Below, piece after piece: positions 44,191-57,545 of a stretch of 64,000 nt of DNA. The DNA lies in assembly GCF_958450345.1 (NCBI RefSeq), contig NC_088780.1:48166033-48230032 (forward strand). The letters are read 5' to 3'. The position numbers were made by a program, and so were the translations under genes. The stretch's first letter is position 1. Each line of letters begins with the position of its first letter. Origin of the DNA: Calliphora vicina. Its lineage: Eukaryota > Arthropoda > Insecta > Diptera > Calliphoridae. Below the pieces are notes generated by a model that did no database searches, was not told the origin of the DNA, and was given only the letters and a program-made list of their open reading frames with translations.

Positions 44191-45830
44191 CTTTATACTG
44201 ATATAAAAGAGACATGTCTTCGAGTTTTATTTTTTTATATCCCTGAGTTGTTCATATAAAGCAAATAAACAGGAAAATAGACTGTGATGTAACAATAAAT
44301 GAAATAAGTAGATATTGACTTCAAATCAAAGGGGTTGTACTATTAAAGCTCTTGAATTTTTTAATAAGTTTTAGTTAATGTGACTGTTTGAGTTATTTTT
44401 TTCTTTATAATTCACCAAACGACACACTATTTTTACACAAGTAAAATAATAAAAAGTAGCTTATAAATTACTATTTGTAAACACATTCAGTTTTGTACGT
44501 ATTCACTTAAAATAACCCACTGTGTCCTAGTTGCAAACTTAATTGTTTATTTTACAAATAAATAAATAAATTTTGAAAAAACCAAAACTCTACTGCAAAC
44601 TGTATAATATGATGCTTTTATTTAAATAAAACCAAATTGTACAGAAGCAAAAAATACAAAAAACAAATCAAATCACTAAAAAATTTCAAGAGGAAAATAT
44701 CACATACGTTGCATTTATTATAATAAAAAAAATCTCAAACACACTCGAAATCAGTCTGTCTCAGCTCTTTACTGACGTCAGCAAATGCTGCACCAGCAGC
44801 AAAAAAAACATAAACTAAAATATTCAACAAAAAAACCCAAAAAGTCATATTTCTTCTTTAAAAAAAAATTTCAAATTTCTAAAAAAAATTATGCTCTGTA
44901 TAAGAAAATTAGCTCACAATGAATGATTTACTATTAAATTGGTTAAATATTGTTATAATTTGTTTAAAAACACTATTAATAATTTCATCTAAACAAATAA
45001 TTGATTTCTTTTCCCAAATAAACATTGATATAAATAAATTTCCAATTTGTTTCATACTCTTAACAACAGCAGACATTTTTCAATAATTTCTCAACACAAA
45101 AATAGAAATTCTTAATTTAAGAAGTGTTTGGTTTTCTGAAACCCTGGAATGAAAAAGAATGATAGAGTGAAAGCAGCACGAAAAGGAAAATATTGTATGT
45201 GAATTGTGTGAAAATGTTTCTTGAAATTTAATAAATCTTTTAAGTATATATTTAGTTATATTTTCTTTAGTATTAAAAATTTGTGAGCTCTTAAATAACA
45301 AAAAGAAAACATATAAATTAATATTAATTAGATTAATAATATTATTAAAGAAATTATTAATAAAAAAAATTTTCAAAACACACAGCAATTAATGAATAAA
45401 AATATAAAAATACACCTTCATATTAATGTATATATCTACATTGTCATTATTTTCATTTATACACCCACAATTTAATAATAATTACACACAACTTTTACAC
45501 AAAAGCAAGGTTTCTTAACGTTACCGCTAAGCTAACGTAAGTAACTGCAATTAACGTTATCGCTAAAATACAGTTTCGGATATAATCATAAATACAGTTA
45601 TAATTAAAATATCGTTACCGAAATAATCCAGATTAGCGTTACCATAACATTATAACCGTTTCGAATCGGTAGCCAACCATGGTAAAACAGTTGAGCCAAT
45701 ACCGACAGCTCGTCCGTTAAACAGATGTATAATACATGCCCCACCTCCATATATGTGGGGTTTGAAAATTTGATTTCAGCATGCCCAGGAATATCCTTAA
45801 AACAACCTATAATAATCCGGAATATATATA
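44190..45830. other. AT-rich spacer; weak ACGTTA motif repeats
   Basis: Mostly plain AT-rich. At 45517-45660 the motif TAACGTTACCGCTAA and variants recur a few times. A truncated family B tail (GGAATATATATAC) ends at about 45831, where family G begins. Confidence 0.35.
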
Positions 45831-45831
45831 C

Positions 45832-47050
45832 TAGGGTGACAGCCGATTTTTTTAGATTTCAAAGTGTGCCGGGTGGAAGTTGTTGATACTAGGTCTAAAA
45901 TTCAAGTGTTCAAAATTTGAGCCAGATCTGACAAGGATTTCGGGACGCGCATCGAGGTCAAAGGTCATTTTACTATTTATATGAAAGAGATTTGTGAAAT
46001 TCCTTAACTTTCTGCATTATTTTACGGAAATATGTAAATTTATTTATATTAATGAGAATTACAGTAAAAACCATTTTCAGGATTTAACCCTATATCTCCT
46101 TTGGGTAAAAATTACCCTCAAACTGTATTATAGCTATAATTCGTAAAAAATTAAAATTTTTCAGTTTTTGTAAAAATTTTGCTACTAAATAATTACTTTT
46201 ACAATTGAATGTAAAATAATTGAAATATGTAAGTAATTTTCATTGTAATGAGATATAAATGACAAATATTTGTTAAAAAATATTAAAGTTATTAATATTG
46301 TATATGAGTTATTGGCTTCGTAGGATACCGTTAACCTCCCAGCGGGAAAAAGATGCAGTAAAGAGGCCTTCCTGAATGCCTCATTTTGCAGACACAAGGA
46401 CTTGCAAAATCATTTTGCCGCATTGCAAAATCATTTCAATTTTACACGGCGTGTCATTGCGAGCCAAGGCCTTGCATACTCGCTGCTGTTAGAGGGCTGA
46501 GAGAAGGCCTACTTATGATGGGCTGTTGGCAGCCAACAAGCTCACTTGTTATTAGAAGGGGATTCATAGGGCTTCTTGAACACCTTCTAAGAGCAGGCAG
46601 GGTGGAATGAGTATCGGATCTTTTAGAATGTGTAAGTATGCCTTTTAGAAGGCCTACAAATTGAAGTCCTATCATTTTTTCCCGCTGGGCTATTCGCAGG
46701 TATAGCCAAAAAATATATTTTTTTAACGGCTTTTTCGAATCTCCATTTTCAAATTTTTAAAAATTTTGTTAAACAAATTTCTGAATTTGTTGATCATCTC
46801 ATTTGGGATTTATTGAGAATATAATAGGGAATAAAAATATGAAAAAATTATGAAAATATCTCCTATAGTTTTTCCGTACCTGCGATTTAAATTTTGCGAT
46901 TTTCGGAAAAAACTAATTTTTTGTCCATATTTTTGCGAATGAGCCCAATTTCCTTACTGTTATGAATTTTAAGTAGAACCTATTGTACTTATGTACTCTG
47001 GAAGTTTTACTAAAATTGGAAAACGATAAACCTTAAATCGTGAAAGTCAA
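45832..47050. repeat. Family G repeat, rearranged copy 2
   Basis: It begins CTAGGGTGACAGCC. The part 46150-46337 plus 46690-46710 is the inverted counterpart of 22230-22520, and 46800-47045 is the direct counterpart of 21950-22190. The MITE at 46338-46689 is inserted in the inverted part. Confidence 0.6.
46338..46689. mobile_element. MITE with CCCAGCGGG ends and 2-bp target duplication
   Basis: Ends CCCAGCGGGAAAAA and TTTTTTCCCGCTGGG are inverted. The paralogous empty site at about 22229-22255 (GCGAATAGGTTAACGATATCC on plus) shows that the insertion duplicated only CT. The interior is clearly richer in G+C than its surroundings and carries repeated AGGCCT/AGGCCTT motifs. No transposase. A 2-bp non-TA duplication and CCC ends would fit the CMC (CACTA/Mirage) group, but this is tentative. 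Confidence 0.7.
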
Positions 47051-47439
47051 AGGTAAAATTTTTCAATATTTGGAATTTCTAATGGAAAGAGCGTAATATT
47101 ATATATTTTTGGGCCGATTTTAATGAAACTTGAGAAAAATATAATACAACGTCCAGCATTTACAATAACAGAACAAAAAATGGAAATTAACCCTTAATAG
47201 TACTTGGGGTCAAAATGTCTCTCAATTTGACTGTGTTTTTCGTGATTTTAAAATTTGGAAGGCTCCAAACTCATTTTTATCAAATAGCTCATTTCTAAAG
47301 AAAATCGCATGTTAAAGGCGATGGTGAGCAGTTTTGAAATAAGAATAAATAAGGAAACCCGAAATAAATAAAATTATCTTACTATTCACAGTTGTTTAGA
47401 AACGTTTTTTTTTTTTTTTTGGGAAATATGAAATTTCAC

Positions 47440-49125
47440 ATAGTTGGAGCTGAGGTGTTTTTGATTTGATTTACAGTAGTTTAGAATCCTAGGAGTAATG
47501 GGAGCCAGTGCGTGGCCCCTCAAAATTGTTCACATCAGGTCTGAAATTTAAAAAAAAAATAGCCAAAAATTAATTTATGATCCGAATATTCCTTGAGAAG
47601 ATCTACAAAAAATATGTTTACATGTGTGGTTATCACTTTTAGTTGAATATATATTTAGGTTTATTTATTTATTTTCTTAATTTAGCTAGATCTTTATTTT
47701 GATTTTTTATGTAAGGCAGGCCTACGCAAAGTGGAAAATTTTTTTCATTTTCGGATCAAAAATCTGTAACATTTGAATGGATGAGGATTTTTGTAAGATT
47801 TTGTTTTTGAATATGTGGGACTTTAAGCTTTAATATGTATTTTTAATCATAAAAATCTAATTATTATAAAAAAAAGTTATGAATGGTTAAAAATACATTT
47901 TTGATTTATTTTTTTGAGTTTTTGTATAAAAGTAATAGTACTATGTATAGTACCTCTAACTCACACATTTTTAGACCGATTTCAAAATTTTAGACAATTA
48001 TGGAGAGGCATCGAATTAATCTTTCATAAATGTCTGAATATTTCATGATTATTGTTGCACAGTGTTCTAAAGATAATTTTATATATGTAGATAAAATGAG
48101 GCGTTACTTGTTGAAATCGGTTTATATTTGCAAAAGTTATTAAACTTTTTCAAAAAAATTTACCTTTTAAATTAAAAATTGTACAAAAAAAAATATTAAT
48201 ACTTAGTTTTTTGTTTTTTTATACATATTTTAATACTATAAAAGGAGTTAATGAAAAGTTGAATAACTTTTACAATTTTCATCCGGTTAAAAAATAAATA
48301 CACTGTTTTGTAAGGAACTAAATTTACTTTATATGAAGTTATAAATTTGTATAACCTATCATAGCAAAATAAGCTATGAAAAGCAACTAAAATCAAAAAA
48401 TGTTGATATTTTTTTCATAAATTTCTGAGTTGCTCAACATTTTTGCATGCCATTTGTTTATAGGCACCAAAAGGCAGCTAATTTTGATATATCTTTTAGA
48501 TAATAAGTTGTTCTTTAATTTTATATTAAAACTAGCTTGGCGGCAAACGGTGCCAATAGTTAAAATCCAAAGTGTAATTACTTGACATATTAACTTTACG
48601 ATACAAGTTGTTTTATGGTTAATTTCAATCATTTGAAAAAATCATTTATGAGATGCGTACGCCTTATATAATCCACTGTGCTACGGAGGGTCGAATTTTT
48701 TTTAAAAAAATCAGCTTGTCTATAAAATTCTGAATAAACAAAAACAACTTTCTAACAGTTATCTCGTCGCTATAAAAAGTTACACGCATCCAAACTTGGA
48801 ACATGTAAAAAGGGAGGTATTTTATACGTTCTTTCCCATTTTTATTGTATTTTTTCTTTTGTAGAACAAAATTTTCTTCGGGACTATATAAACATTTTTA
48901 TATGAACCGGAAAGAGAACTTAATGCAAAGCGGGTAAAGTAAAATTTGGCTCAATTAAGCGGACACAGTTGCCAGCAGACCTATCCAAACTTGGCCAATT
49001 TTTTAAAAAAAATATTAGGTTTGAATAAAAATTCTAAAAACTCAAAGCACCGATCTGCATAAAAAGCTCCATATTTGTATAACCTTATATGTTATTTAAA
49101 TACATACAAAGTTTTTTTACTATCA
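47440..49125 (+). repeat. Dispersed repeat family C, copy 2
   Basis: Parallel to 35745-36750: GAGGTGTTTTTGATTTG near 47450, TTTATGATCCGAATATTCC, AAAAAGTTACACGCATCC at 48775, GGAAAGAGAACTTAATGC and CCTATCCAAACTTGGCC. About 700 bp in the middle (47800-48650) is not in copy 1 and may be a separate insertion. Confidence 0.6.
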
Positions 49126-49265
49126 CACCCGAGGTGTCCTACTTTGGGAATCCCTGGTGGGTCAATAAGGTCTCAATTCAAAACTTAAACTCGACAACAC
49201 TTCGTCTTTGCCCATTTCGTTCGGACTAACCATTTAGAAGTTACAGATTTATTACATTCTTGTTT
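49126..49265 (-). repeat. Family D fragment
   Basis: On the minus strand: AATAAATCTGTAACTTCTAA, then AGTGTTGTCGAGTTTAAGTT and GGTGTCCTACTTTGGG in complement, as at 56515-56680. Confidence 0.6.
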
Positions 49266-49269
49266 TCTA

Positions 49270-50840
49270 TGTCACTATAAGTTGGTACATGCAATTGACA
49301 AAATTCAATTGGCGACAAATTCTGTTGTGATAACGAATCTGTTTTCTCTGTGTACATAAGGTTGAAAATAAATACTTATGTATAATATTGGTTCCACAAT
49401 TCAGAAAGTGTTTATCTAACACATTCCTTACATTCATAATAAATGCACATGTCCTCTGGCTTCCTACACTCTGATTTTTTTTTTTACTTTTGCACAACAA
49501 ACTCAAGGAAAAAAATCCACCAAAAGTTGTATTCATCGAATTTATCAATAATATTATAATTGGACATTAAAACGTATTAAATTAAATTTTGTTTTGCCAA
49601 AAAAAAACTTTTAATGATTACTTTGAATTTGATTTCATTGGGTCATAATATGATTAATTTGGGTCATATTATGATTGTTTCGGATCATAATATGGTTACT
49701 TCTAAACATATTATAATCATGTATGTCAATGATATTAAAACTAATGATCATAATATGTTTCCACTACAATCATAAATCTTATCACAATATGATGCTTAGA
49801 TTATTAGATTATGTTTACCATAACCATATTTTTTTTCTCTGCGTGTAAACATGTTGATTCACAATTAAAGTCCAACAGAAATTACTTTATTTATAATTTA
49901 AACAAAGCAGTAACGTGAACATTTTACAACAGACTTTTACCGAAAGTAAAATCTATAAACACTGGTCATATAACTGTTTAAATAATCTTTTTGTTTTTTT
50001 GGCGCAGCTAATTGAAAATATTTTTTTTTTTTTTTTGACATGAATAATAAAAAATATAGCAATAGGAGTATGGACACTGTATATATGAATAGATTCATAC
50101 TGTGTTCATACTATATGTATGGCGAAATGTCTAAACAAATTCAACACTTTATTTTAAATAAAACGAAATTTGTTTAAAGTCAAATATGTAAGTAAGAGAA
50201 GTTAACGAACATATGGAAGTAAAAGGACATAATAATAAATTATTGAAATTTAATAGGATAAAGAGTAAATAATTTGATATCAGACAGTTTATTAAAATTG
50301 GAGAATAATGGCTATCCAAGACGATATATACATGCTTATGTTAAAACTCATTGGAAAAAGGAGAGTCAAGTTCCTGATAACGCCTTTTAAATTATTAATG
50401 AGAGTTATACTGAATCTCAGGATAAAGATTCCTGCCACATTGGCAAAAGTACAGACCGAAATAATCCTACAGCCCGAAATCTTTCTTGTCATCTGTAGAG
50501 AAAACTATGGAGAAGCTATCAGCAGCTCATTTCTAATACAGCTCAGATCTCACAAAACTGCTTAGATCTATGTAACCGCCTGTCGTTCGCAGAGTCTATC
50601 GAAAAATGTTAAAATTTTTATAAAGCACGCAATCATATCCACACTTCAGTTACTACTATCTGTCTAAACTCCCTGCGTTCCCAAAACAAGTAGAACTAAA
50701 TAATTTTATATGCTAAATTCACTAGCATGATAATTACAAATTTGGAGCCCAGTGTCAAAGTAACCGAATACCAAATACGTCAATTGCTATTCAAACGTTA
50801 CTTCACACTCAACGAATAGAACACATATGTTTAATGCCAC
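49270..50840. other. AT-rich spacer; unrecognised frame at 50308-50565
   Basis: Repeated TCATAATATGATTA-type words lie at 49635-49790. The 85-codon frame at 50308 has somewhat more balanced composition but no recognisable domain; I do not call it a gene. Confidence 0.3.
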
Positions 50841-50848
50841 TAGAGTAT

Positions 50849-50975
50849 CCAAAACCGAAACCGAAAACCGGTCAACCGGTTTTTTCATCTTTGTAAACTC
50901 CACCGGTTTCGGTTTTTTTAACTTTTCTGTTTTTTGCCAAACCGGTTTTTGTAAGACGGTTAACCGGTTTTAATG
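50849..50975. repeat. hAT-like terminus with AACCGG motif array
   Basis: Starts TAGAGTATCCAAAACCGAAAC and is packed with ACCGGT/AACCGGTT words to 50970. An inverted counterpart lies at 60755-60829, which ends GTTTCGGTTTTTGAATACTCTA on plus. Confidence 0.5.
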
Positions 50976-51339
50976 AAATATATTTTCTAAAGCTCAATCA
51001 AACATATTTATAAAAAACTTTGATACAATTTTTAAAAATATTTTTTTATTTTATAGAAAATTATAGCATTTGACAACATTTCGTAAAAGATATAAAATAG
51101 TTGCATAAATATAGAACTTTAAAAATTCAAAAATGCTATATAAAGGGACTGGTGGAGGCGATGGGCATTAATTACGTCGCAGCTGATTAGCGAATGTTAA
51201 TCGATTCTTCGAAATCAAGCTTGAAAGTCGTTTTGCTATATAAACATAATAAAAAACCAATGATTCGCATTGGGTACAGCACAGATATGAGTGAAACAAC
51301 GATTCCATGAAAATAATTTTGGATAAAGTTTGCTACACT

Positions 51340-51620
51340 AATCACATGTGGCGGATCAGTTGTGATTTGAAAGTCGTGGCGATGCTAAAAGATCTCCAAG
51401 GAGGCTACACGAAACACATGTGTTTATTGTGACTCTGGAATACCCGATTTAAAGGAAATCAGCATGGACGCATGACTGGCTTGTTCGAGATCCAACGAAG
51501 TAATAACACAACTGCATAAATGATCCACTCGTGCCAAAGGATTCGTCAAAAATATTATCAATGCCATTGTGAACCAAGAATCAGAATTTTTTGGTGTTGC
51601 TACCACCAAACACGTACGAT
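51340..51620 (+). pseudogene. Fragment of an unidentified transposon protein
   Basis: One frame reads TCGGSV-like sequence and another HMWRISCDLKVVAMLKDLQG then GYTKHMC. I have the impression of a repeated arthropod TE protein (CxDLKVVxML...GYTKxxCFLC), but cannot name the family. It lies 3' of the hAT-like terminus at 50849. Low confidence. Confidence 0.3.
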
Positions 51621-52284
51621 CCCGACAATGAAGATAAAGAAGAAGATAAAATGGGAGTTTCCTCCGAGGTTATGTCATAAAATTGAAGTAAACTGACTTA
51701 CTAAAAATAACTCAGAACACAGACTCAGAACAAGAAGGCACGCCATCACGCAAGAAAATAAAGACAGCAAAGAAACGAGTGGAGTCTGGTACTTTTAATT
51801 CAACACTTTGATGATGATTTTAATTGAGTTTTAGTTAAATAACTTTGAGTTTTGTTAAATAAAAATTATAAAAAACTTATTTTCCGGGGTCCCTCTCAAA
51901 AATTCGGCTTTCCTTTATTGATTATGTTGTAGCTGGCGTTGAGTTTAACAGCTTTGATAGTCAAATGCATGAAAAAAGTACAAAAAATGGCAATTTCCCC
52001 TACATACTAACTTCAAATCGATATACATATCTCGATTCTTAGACAAACGCCTACTAACAAATGTTTATAAATATTTATAAATTTTCTTAAATTATTTTAT
52101 TCAACAAGAAGTCAATGGTTCTTACTCAGTCACATATGAAATGAAAAAGTGCAATATTTTTGAAGGGCGGAGATTTAAAGTGGCATATTTTTGAATCTAA
52201 TTGAGATATTGACTTGAATTTCTTTTTTGTAAGACCAAAAATTAACTGATCTAAACAAAAAAAATTTGCTTTGGGGTTAAATAG

Positions 52285-53000
52285 GGAACATACCAAGGTT
52301 TGCAAGGCTGCATTCCGTTTTCTGATGTCAGCTTTGGGATTTTAGAACATGTGGCCTAAATTTGAAATTTTGATAAAAAAATAGGTCAAATTCCGAAGGA
52401 CGTAGGAGCGACATATATATCTTTTATACCAATATCTTTTATACCAAAATGTTCTTCGTAAAGATACCTTACAGAAAAACATACAATTTTTATATATTCT
52501 TAAAGAAAGTTTTTTTTTTACGCCCAAAAAACAGCAAAAATCTACTAGTTTTTAATTTTTAAATTGAAAATCGCTTTTTTTTGGATCCATAATTCATATT
52601 GCTCTGAAATCGTTTGTATATTATTAGTAATTTAGTTGTCTAACTAATAGAAAAAAATCGAGTCCATTCGGTCTAAAATTACGCCCTATATTTTTAAAAA
52701 AGCAGACCAAGATATGGCAAAATTTAAAATTTTAAGTTTTGATATGCCTATAACTCGGAAATTAAAAGAGATAAATAGCACACGCAAGCGCTTTCCAAAA
52801 ATAAAAACATCTTTCAAATCGTGCAAAAAAATGGCACGTATTTAAAAATTTTACATGTCGAAGGTACCCTACTTTGAGTCCCCATAGCGCCGCCTCTGAA
52901 GCATTTGTAGGGCCCATTTTAATAACTCAAACTCCTACGTCAAATTTTATCCGACAGTGGCTTAAAAACATTTTATTTTGGAAATAATTTAGCAGATCTG
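52285..53000 (+). repeat. Family E repeat, copy 3
   Basis: Matches 6760-7290: GCTTTGGGATTTTAGAACATG, TTTTGATAAAAAAATAGGTC, TACCAAAATGTTCTTCGTAA, CATGTCGAAGGTACCCTACTTTGA and TTTGGAAATAATTTAGCAGATC at the right end. Confidence 0.65.
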
Positions 53001-54160
53001 GACGATATAGGTGGGGAATGAATTTAAATTTATTTATTTATACTTGGTTCTACAAAGTACAAATTAGGGAGTACTTGAAAATATCGACCAAAAATACCCG
53101 AACATGTTTGGATTATCGCTTTTAATTCAAGAGATTTTTGGCCGTCGTTTTTTTTTTTTTTTGAACATATCTCAACATATTCGAAAATTGGTCAAGTTTT
53201 GCAGAAAAATTACAGATTTGTCTAAAAACTAAAAGCACCTGTTATTAAAAAATTAAATTTTAATATGACACATTTTTAGTAATTACGGAAGTGAAGTTAA
53301 GAAAATGCCAATCGTTTTCACGTTATTTTTTTAATTTTTTTACATTATTCCTCATGAAAATTCAAGATTAATTTTTTCTCCAAAATATAATCAAATCTCT
53401 AGTAGACTCACGAAACTTCCCTACTTTAGAAATTTGTGTGAATTTGCCTATTAAAAAATAAATTTATCTTGGATACATCAAACATTGTTTTTTAGTATCC
53501 AAAACTAATTTAGAGCCAATCAAATAATTGGAATACGTTAAAAGTTTATGATGAACATTTTCAAAATATGCTGTGAAAATGACATATGATATTTAACAAC
53601 TCTTAGGGTTAAAAAATCTGAAAACATTAAAAGTATTTTGCAAGTATTTTAAAAAAGAAACTAATATTGATAATGATAAAACAAAAACAAAACAAACTTA
53701 AATTTAGCACCATTTAATATTTATTACCAATTTTGGTGAGCTATTTTGGAATTGTTGTAGCTATTTGTATATGTTTGAAATAATATTTATTTGTTTTTAA
53801 TTTTGGCATACTTCCCTTGTCAGACAATTTGGCAAAAGTCCAAAATATATCTGTTCAAGACTTGACAAAACATTTTTGGAATACTAAAAATGCCTTACGA
53901 ATTTGTTAAAAAAAAAAAACATTGTTAAGCAAATTATTTTTTTAAATTCAATAATATGTTGTTTTCTTTTTTTGGTTTCTATTTTTTTGACTTTTTAATA
54001 AAAGTCAAGGTCTGTATATGTTTTGAATTGTGGGTCAAAATGTTTGCCAAAAAAAAAAAAAAAAAAACATAAATAAATAAATTCACGGTGTCTACTAGCA
54101 GCTCACTGTTTCCTGAACAATGTATGTATCAGAGAGTATGTTTGTTTGGAAACACTCTAT
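53000..54160. other. AT-rich spacer, nothing recognised
   Basis: Long homopolymer tracts; no gene or repeat arms seen. Confidence 0.4.
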
Positions 54161-54164
54161 ACCA

Positions 54165-54222
54165 TCAACGTCATCACCATATATAATCATCATCATCAAC
54201 ATCATCCTCATCATCAGTACTA
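54165..54222. repeat. CAT/ATC trinucleotide microsatellite
   Basis: Interrupted ATC units: CATCACC, ATCATCATCATCAACATCAT, CCTCATCATCAG. Confidence 0.75.
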
Positions 54223-54224
54223 TC

Positions 54225-55480
54225 AAGTAGAGACATTAACTCATCAGTCAATAAAACAAGGACATTACAAAAGCATTTAGCCATCAAATGAATGAATAAA
54301 TGAAGTCAACACAACAAATGTAAATTACCGGATTGGCCTTCAACTTGTTTGAGAAAAGTTATTAAATTATTAAATAATTTGTTTTTGTAATTAAAGACAT
54401 TGTTGAATTTAGCACATAATTAAGTATTTAATTTAAACAAATTACTTTAAATTGTTTAAATTCTTCTTCCTTGAAGAAAACTAAACTGCTAAAAAACAAC
54501 TTATATTTTGAAAAGAGATGTTCTGTGACATTTATTAAAACTCAAACTTTTTGTTTTGTTAAAAATCGTAAGATAAATTAAATTGCGTCATACTATTATT
54601 TACTACAAGTTTGTTTGTTTTTATACCCTTAACCATGGGTGATCTGTACACATTTTTCATTTGCGACCCTATAAAGTACTTTAATATATATTATATATCG
54701 CAATATATCAGCTATAGTCCAACATAGGTTGCTATTTAAAATCTAGATGAAGAAAAAAGGTACCACCAAAGTCACCGGTTTGTGGTTTTTAACTCATTCA
54801 GGATAATGTGTGCCAAATTTCATAATTTTAAGTTAATTTTTATAAAATATTAAAAAAGTACTATTACAATAAAGAAATAATACCATCTCTTTTAAATCAT
54901 TATTCACTCTGAACGATAAATATATTAAAAAGGTAAAAATTTTCTTGAACCCCAATCAAGTTTGAAACTTCTGAGTAATTTCCTGATTCTATGATCAATA
55001 TAAAATAAAATTCAAAAAGTACCATTTGAGGAAAGGTACCATTATTTCTCTTTTTATGTATCATTGATTTTCTCTTTATTCAGAAATCAACTCTTATGTA
55101 AATAAAAATAATACTAATAATACTTTCCATTTACCTTTTAAACACCCCTCATGTTTGAAATTTCAAAATTCTAGATTTTGGAAATTATTTTGATGCCTCA
55201 AAGGCCTCAAATCTGTGTCAATTTTTTTCAAGAAAAAATATGTTTTAAAAAATATACCAAACATGCTTATCCAGATTTGGCCAAATCTACATTAAAGTCT
55301 TTGAATTTCCAAAAAGTACCAAATTTTTTGATAAGTAAATAATATGAAAAAAACATAGCTTTTCTCCCCTAAACTCTCCAAATTTCATAAAAGTACCAAA
55401 CATCTGTCTGCTAATTTTTTAAGTAGATAAATATGCATTTTAAATATTTTTAGTATCTGTATTATTTTAAAAGATCCCTT
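54225..55480. other. AT-rich spacer with a family B remnant
   Basis: Near 54622-54700 a minus-strand B tail remnant (ATACCCTTAACCATGGGTG, GCGACCCTATAAAGTA) is visible. The rest is not recognised. Confidence 0.35.
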
Positions 55481-55860
55481 TTAAAATAATACAGTTGGGT
55501 GGATTTGTCTCCCGTGGTACAAAATTTAGATTATTGTTTGAATACCACTCAAGAACCTTTTTGCAATAGTGACACGGTGCCAAATCGAGCCAGAAATACG
55601 AAGGCACTCTGTACGAAGGCACTCTGTAAAAATCGTTTTCGTAGATACTCCGTAATATAATGATCCCTTAGCGCTTAATTATCGTAAGCGACATTTTCTA
55701 AATTTCTTTTGTTGCAGAAATTAAAATTTTATGGACCGACTGATGTTTTATCGTTTTCAGAATATCAAAATTGTTAATAACTTCGAAATTATAGGGTTTA
55801 AGATTGTATCGTAAGTCAATGTTTACATTTTACAGTAAACGAATTTTATCGTAAGCGACA

Positions 55861-57545
55861 CACAGTGGTATAGAAAAACAAGTAAGAGTGCTATATTCGA
55901 CTGTGCCGAATCTAATATACCCTTCACCAAATTATACTTCAAAATTTTAAATATTTTTAGGTAAACAAAATTTAATTTTTTTTACAATTGTTTTTTTCAT
56001 TTTTTGGAAAAAAAAATTTTTTGATTGTTATTTTAAATTTTTTAAATTAATTTTTTTTTTTAAATTTAAAACTTTTTTTTTTTTTTTTGAATTTTCTTTT
56101 ATGAAAAAAAAATTCGGGTTAAAATTCGTTGCAAATGACTTTGAAATATCTATCATTAGATATCCTTATAAGTTATTAATGTCTTAGTAATCCAGATATA
56201 GGTCAAAAAAAGGTCAAAAATCGAGGTTGTGTTGGTTTTTTCCTCATATCTCAGCCATTTGTGGACCGATTTTGCTGATTTTGCGAAAGCATGTCTGACA
56301 GAATTATTGAAGATTTGGATCCCGAAGATATCTGGGGTCTTCAGAAAATTGATTTCAACAGACAGACGGACGGACGGACATGGCTTAATCGACTCCGCTA
56401 TCTATAAGGATCCAGAATATATATACTTTATGGGGTCGGAAATGAAAAATGTAGAAATTACAAACGGAATGACAAACTTATATATACCCTTCTCACGAAG
56501 GTGAAGGGTATAAAAAGAGGGAAATAAATCTGTAACTTCTAAATGGTTAGATTGGTTTGAATCTAAGAAGAAGTATTGTCGAGTTTAAGTTTTGAACTTG
56601 CACCTCATGGGCCCACCAGGGAAGCGACCAAGATTCCTCAAAGTAGGACCCCTCGGGTATGTTACATTTTTAAAATGATCCTATTTCTTCGTTTGTGTTC
56701 CGATTTCAAAAAAAATACACTTATAGAAGTTTCTCATCAAGCACTACAATAGCCCTGTCGTAGCTCTTATAGCTTAGGAGATATTCGCATTTGAAAATTA
56801 AATTTTTAACATTTTTACCCACCCAACTCCAGTTTTTTGATAACAGCGTATCCAAATATTTCCTGATTTTCTCCAGTTTTCCTTTATTGAACTAACAACA
56901 TATGTATGTGTCAAACAGAAAAATAATTGTTTAAAAATAATGACTGAGTCCAAATTTATATGCATTTGAATTTAAAAAAAATTAAAAAGGCGATTTTTCG
57001 CTAATTTTTTTTAGAAAAAAGAACTTTTTTTCTTTTTAATTTATCGCAAAAAATGTCTAAGAAGATGTATAAGGAATATATATTTTCTGAAAGCCAAGTT
57101 ATCATAAAATATTTTAAATGAAAAAAATTGTTGTTACCGAGGGGACCAGGTCCATTAAAAACCATCTATTTTTTATGTAAAATTCAACTTTAGGGCAAAA
57201 ATCGTCAAATCGCATATTCGATATCAAAATATAGTAGCCGATTTTAGGTGGCCCAATATGTTTCTAATTATTTTGTAAAGGGTGCGGTTAACCCCGACCC
57301 TGGTTGGAATATTATAGCCAAAAAAACTAAAAATTCCCATTTTTGGAATTTTTCAACACTTTTTTGGGAATTGAGGGAGCTGATAATAAATTTCAAAATT
57401 CTTTTTTATTTTCACATTTTAATTTTGAAAAATTTTTGAGAAATAAGCAAATAGCTTGAACGAAATTATATTATATCGCATCATAACATTTTTAATTCTA
57501 TGTATAAATTTCAAATTAATCAAAAAAACCTTCTCCAGTAAAATT
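55861..57545. repeat. Dispersed repeat family D, copy with a family B insertion
   Basis: CACAGTGGTATAGAAAA at 55861 is cut from its continuation GGGAAATAAATCTGTAACTT (56519) by the family B repeat 55878-56515; the uninterrupted version is at 38888. Further shared parts: ATTTCTTCGTTTGTGTTCCG and GGGGACCAGGTCC. Confidence 0.7.
55878..56515 (+). repeat. Dispersed repeat family B, full-length copy
   Basis: ACAAGTAAGAGTGCTATATT, hairpin TTCGACTGTGCCGAA, ATACCCTTCACC, homopolymer region, CAGACAGACGGACGGACGGA, ACATGGCTTAATCGACTCCG, and GGTGAAGGGTATA. Very close to 34602-35130. Confidence 0.8.

Noticed and set aside
46386..46675. Overlapping open frames on both strands in the GC-richer MITE
   Set aside because: Openness on both strands follows from the higher G+C; no domain is recognisable and the element is defined by its inverted ends.
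50308..50565. 85-codon frame as a host gene
   Set aside because: No recognisable domain, no splice context, and an equally long open frame on the opposite strand.
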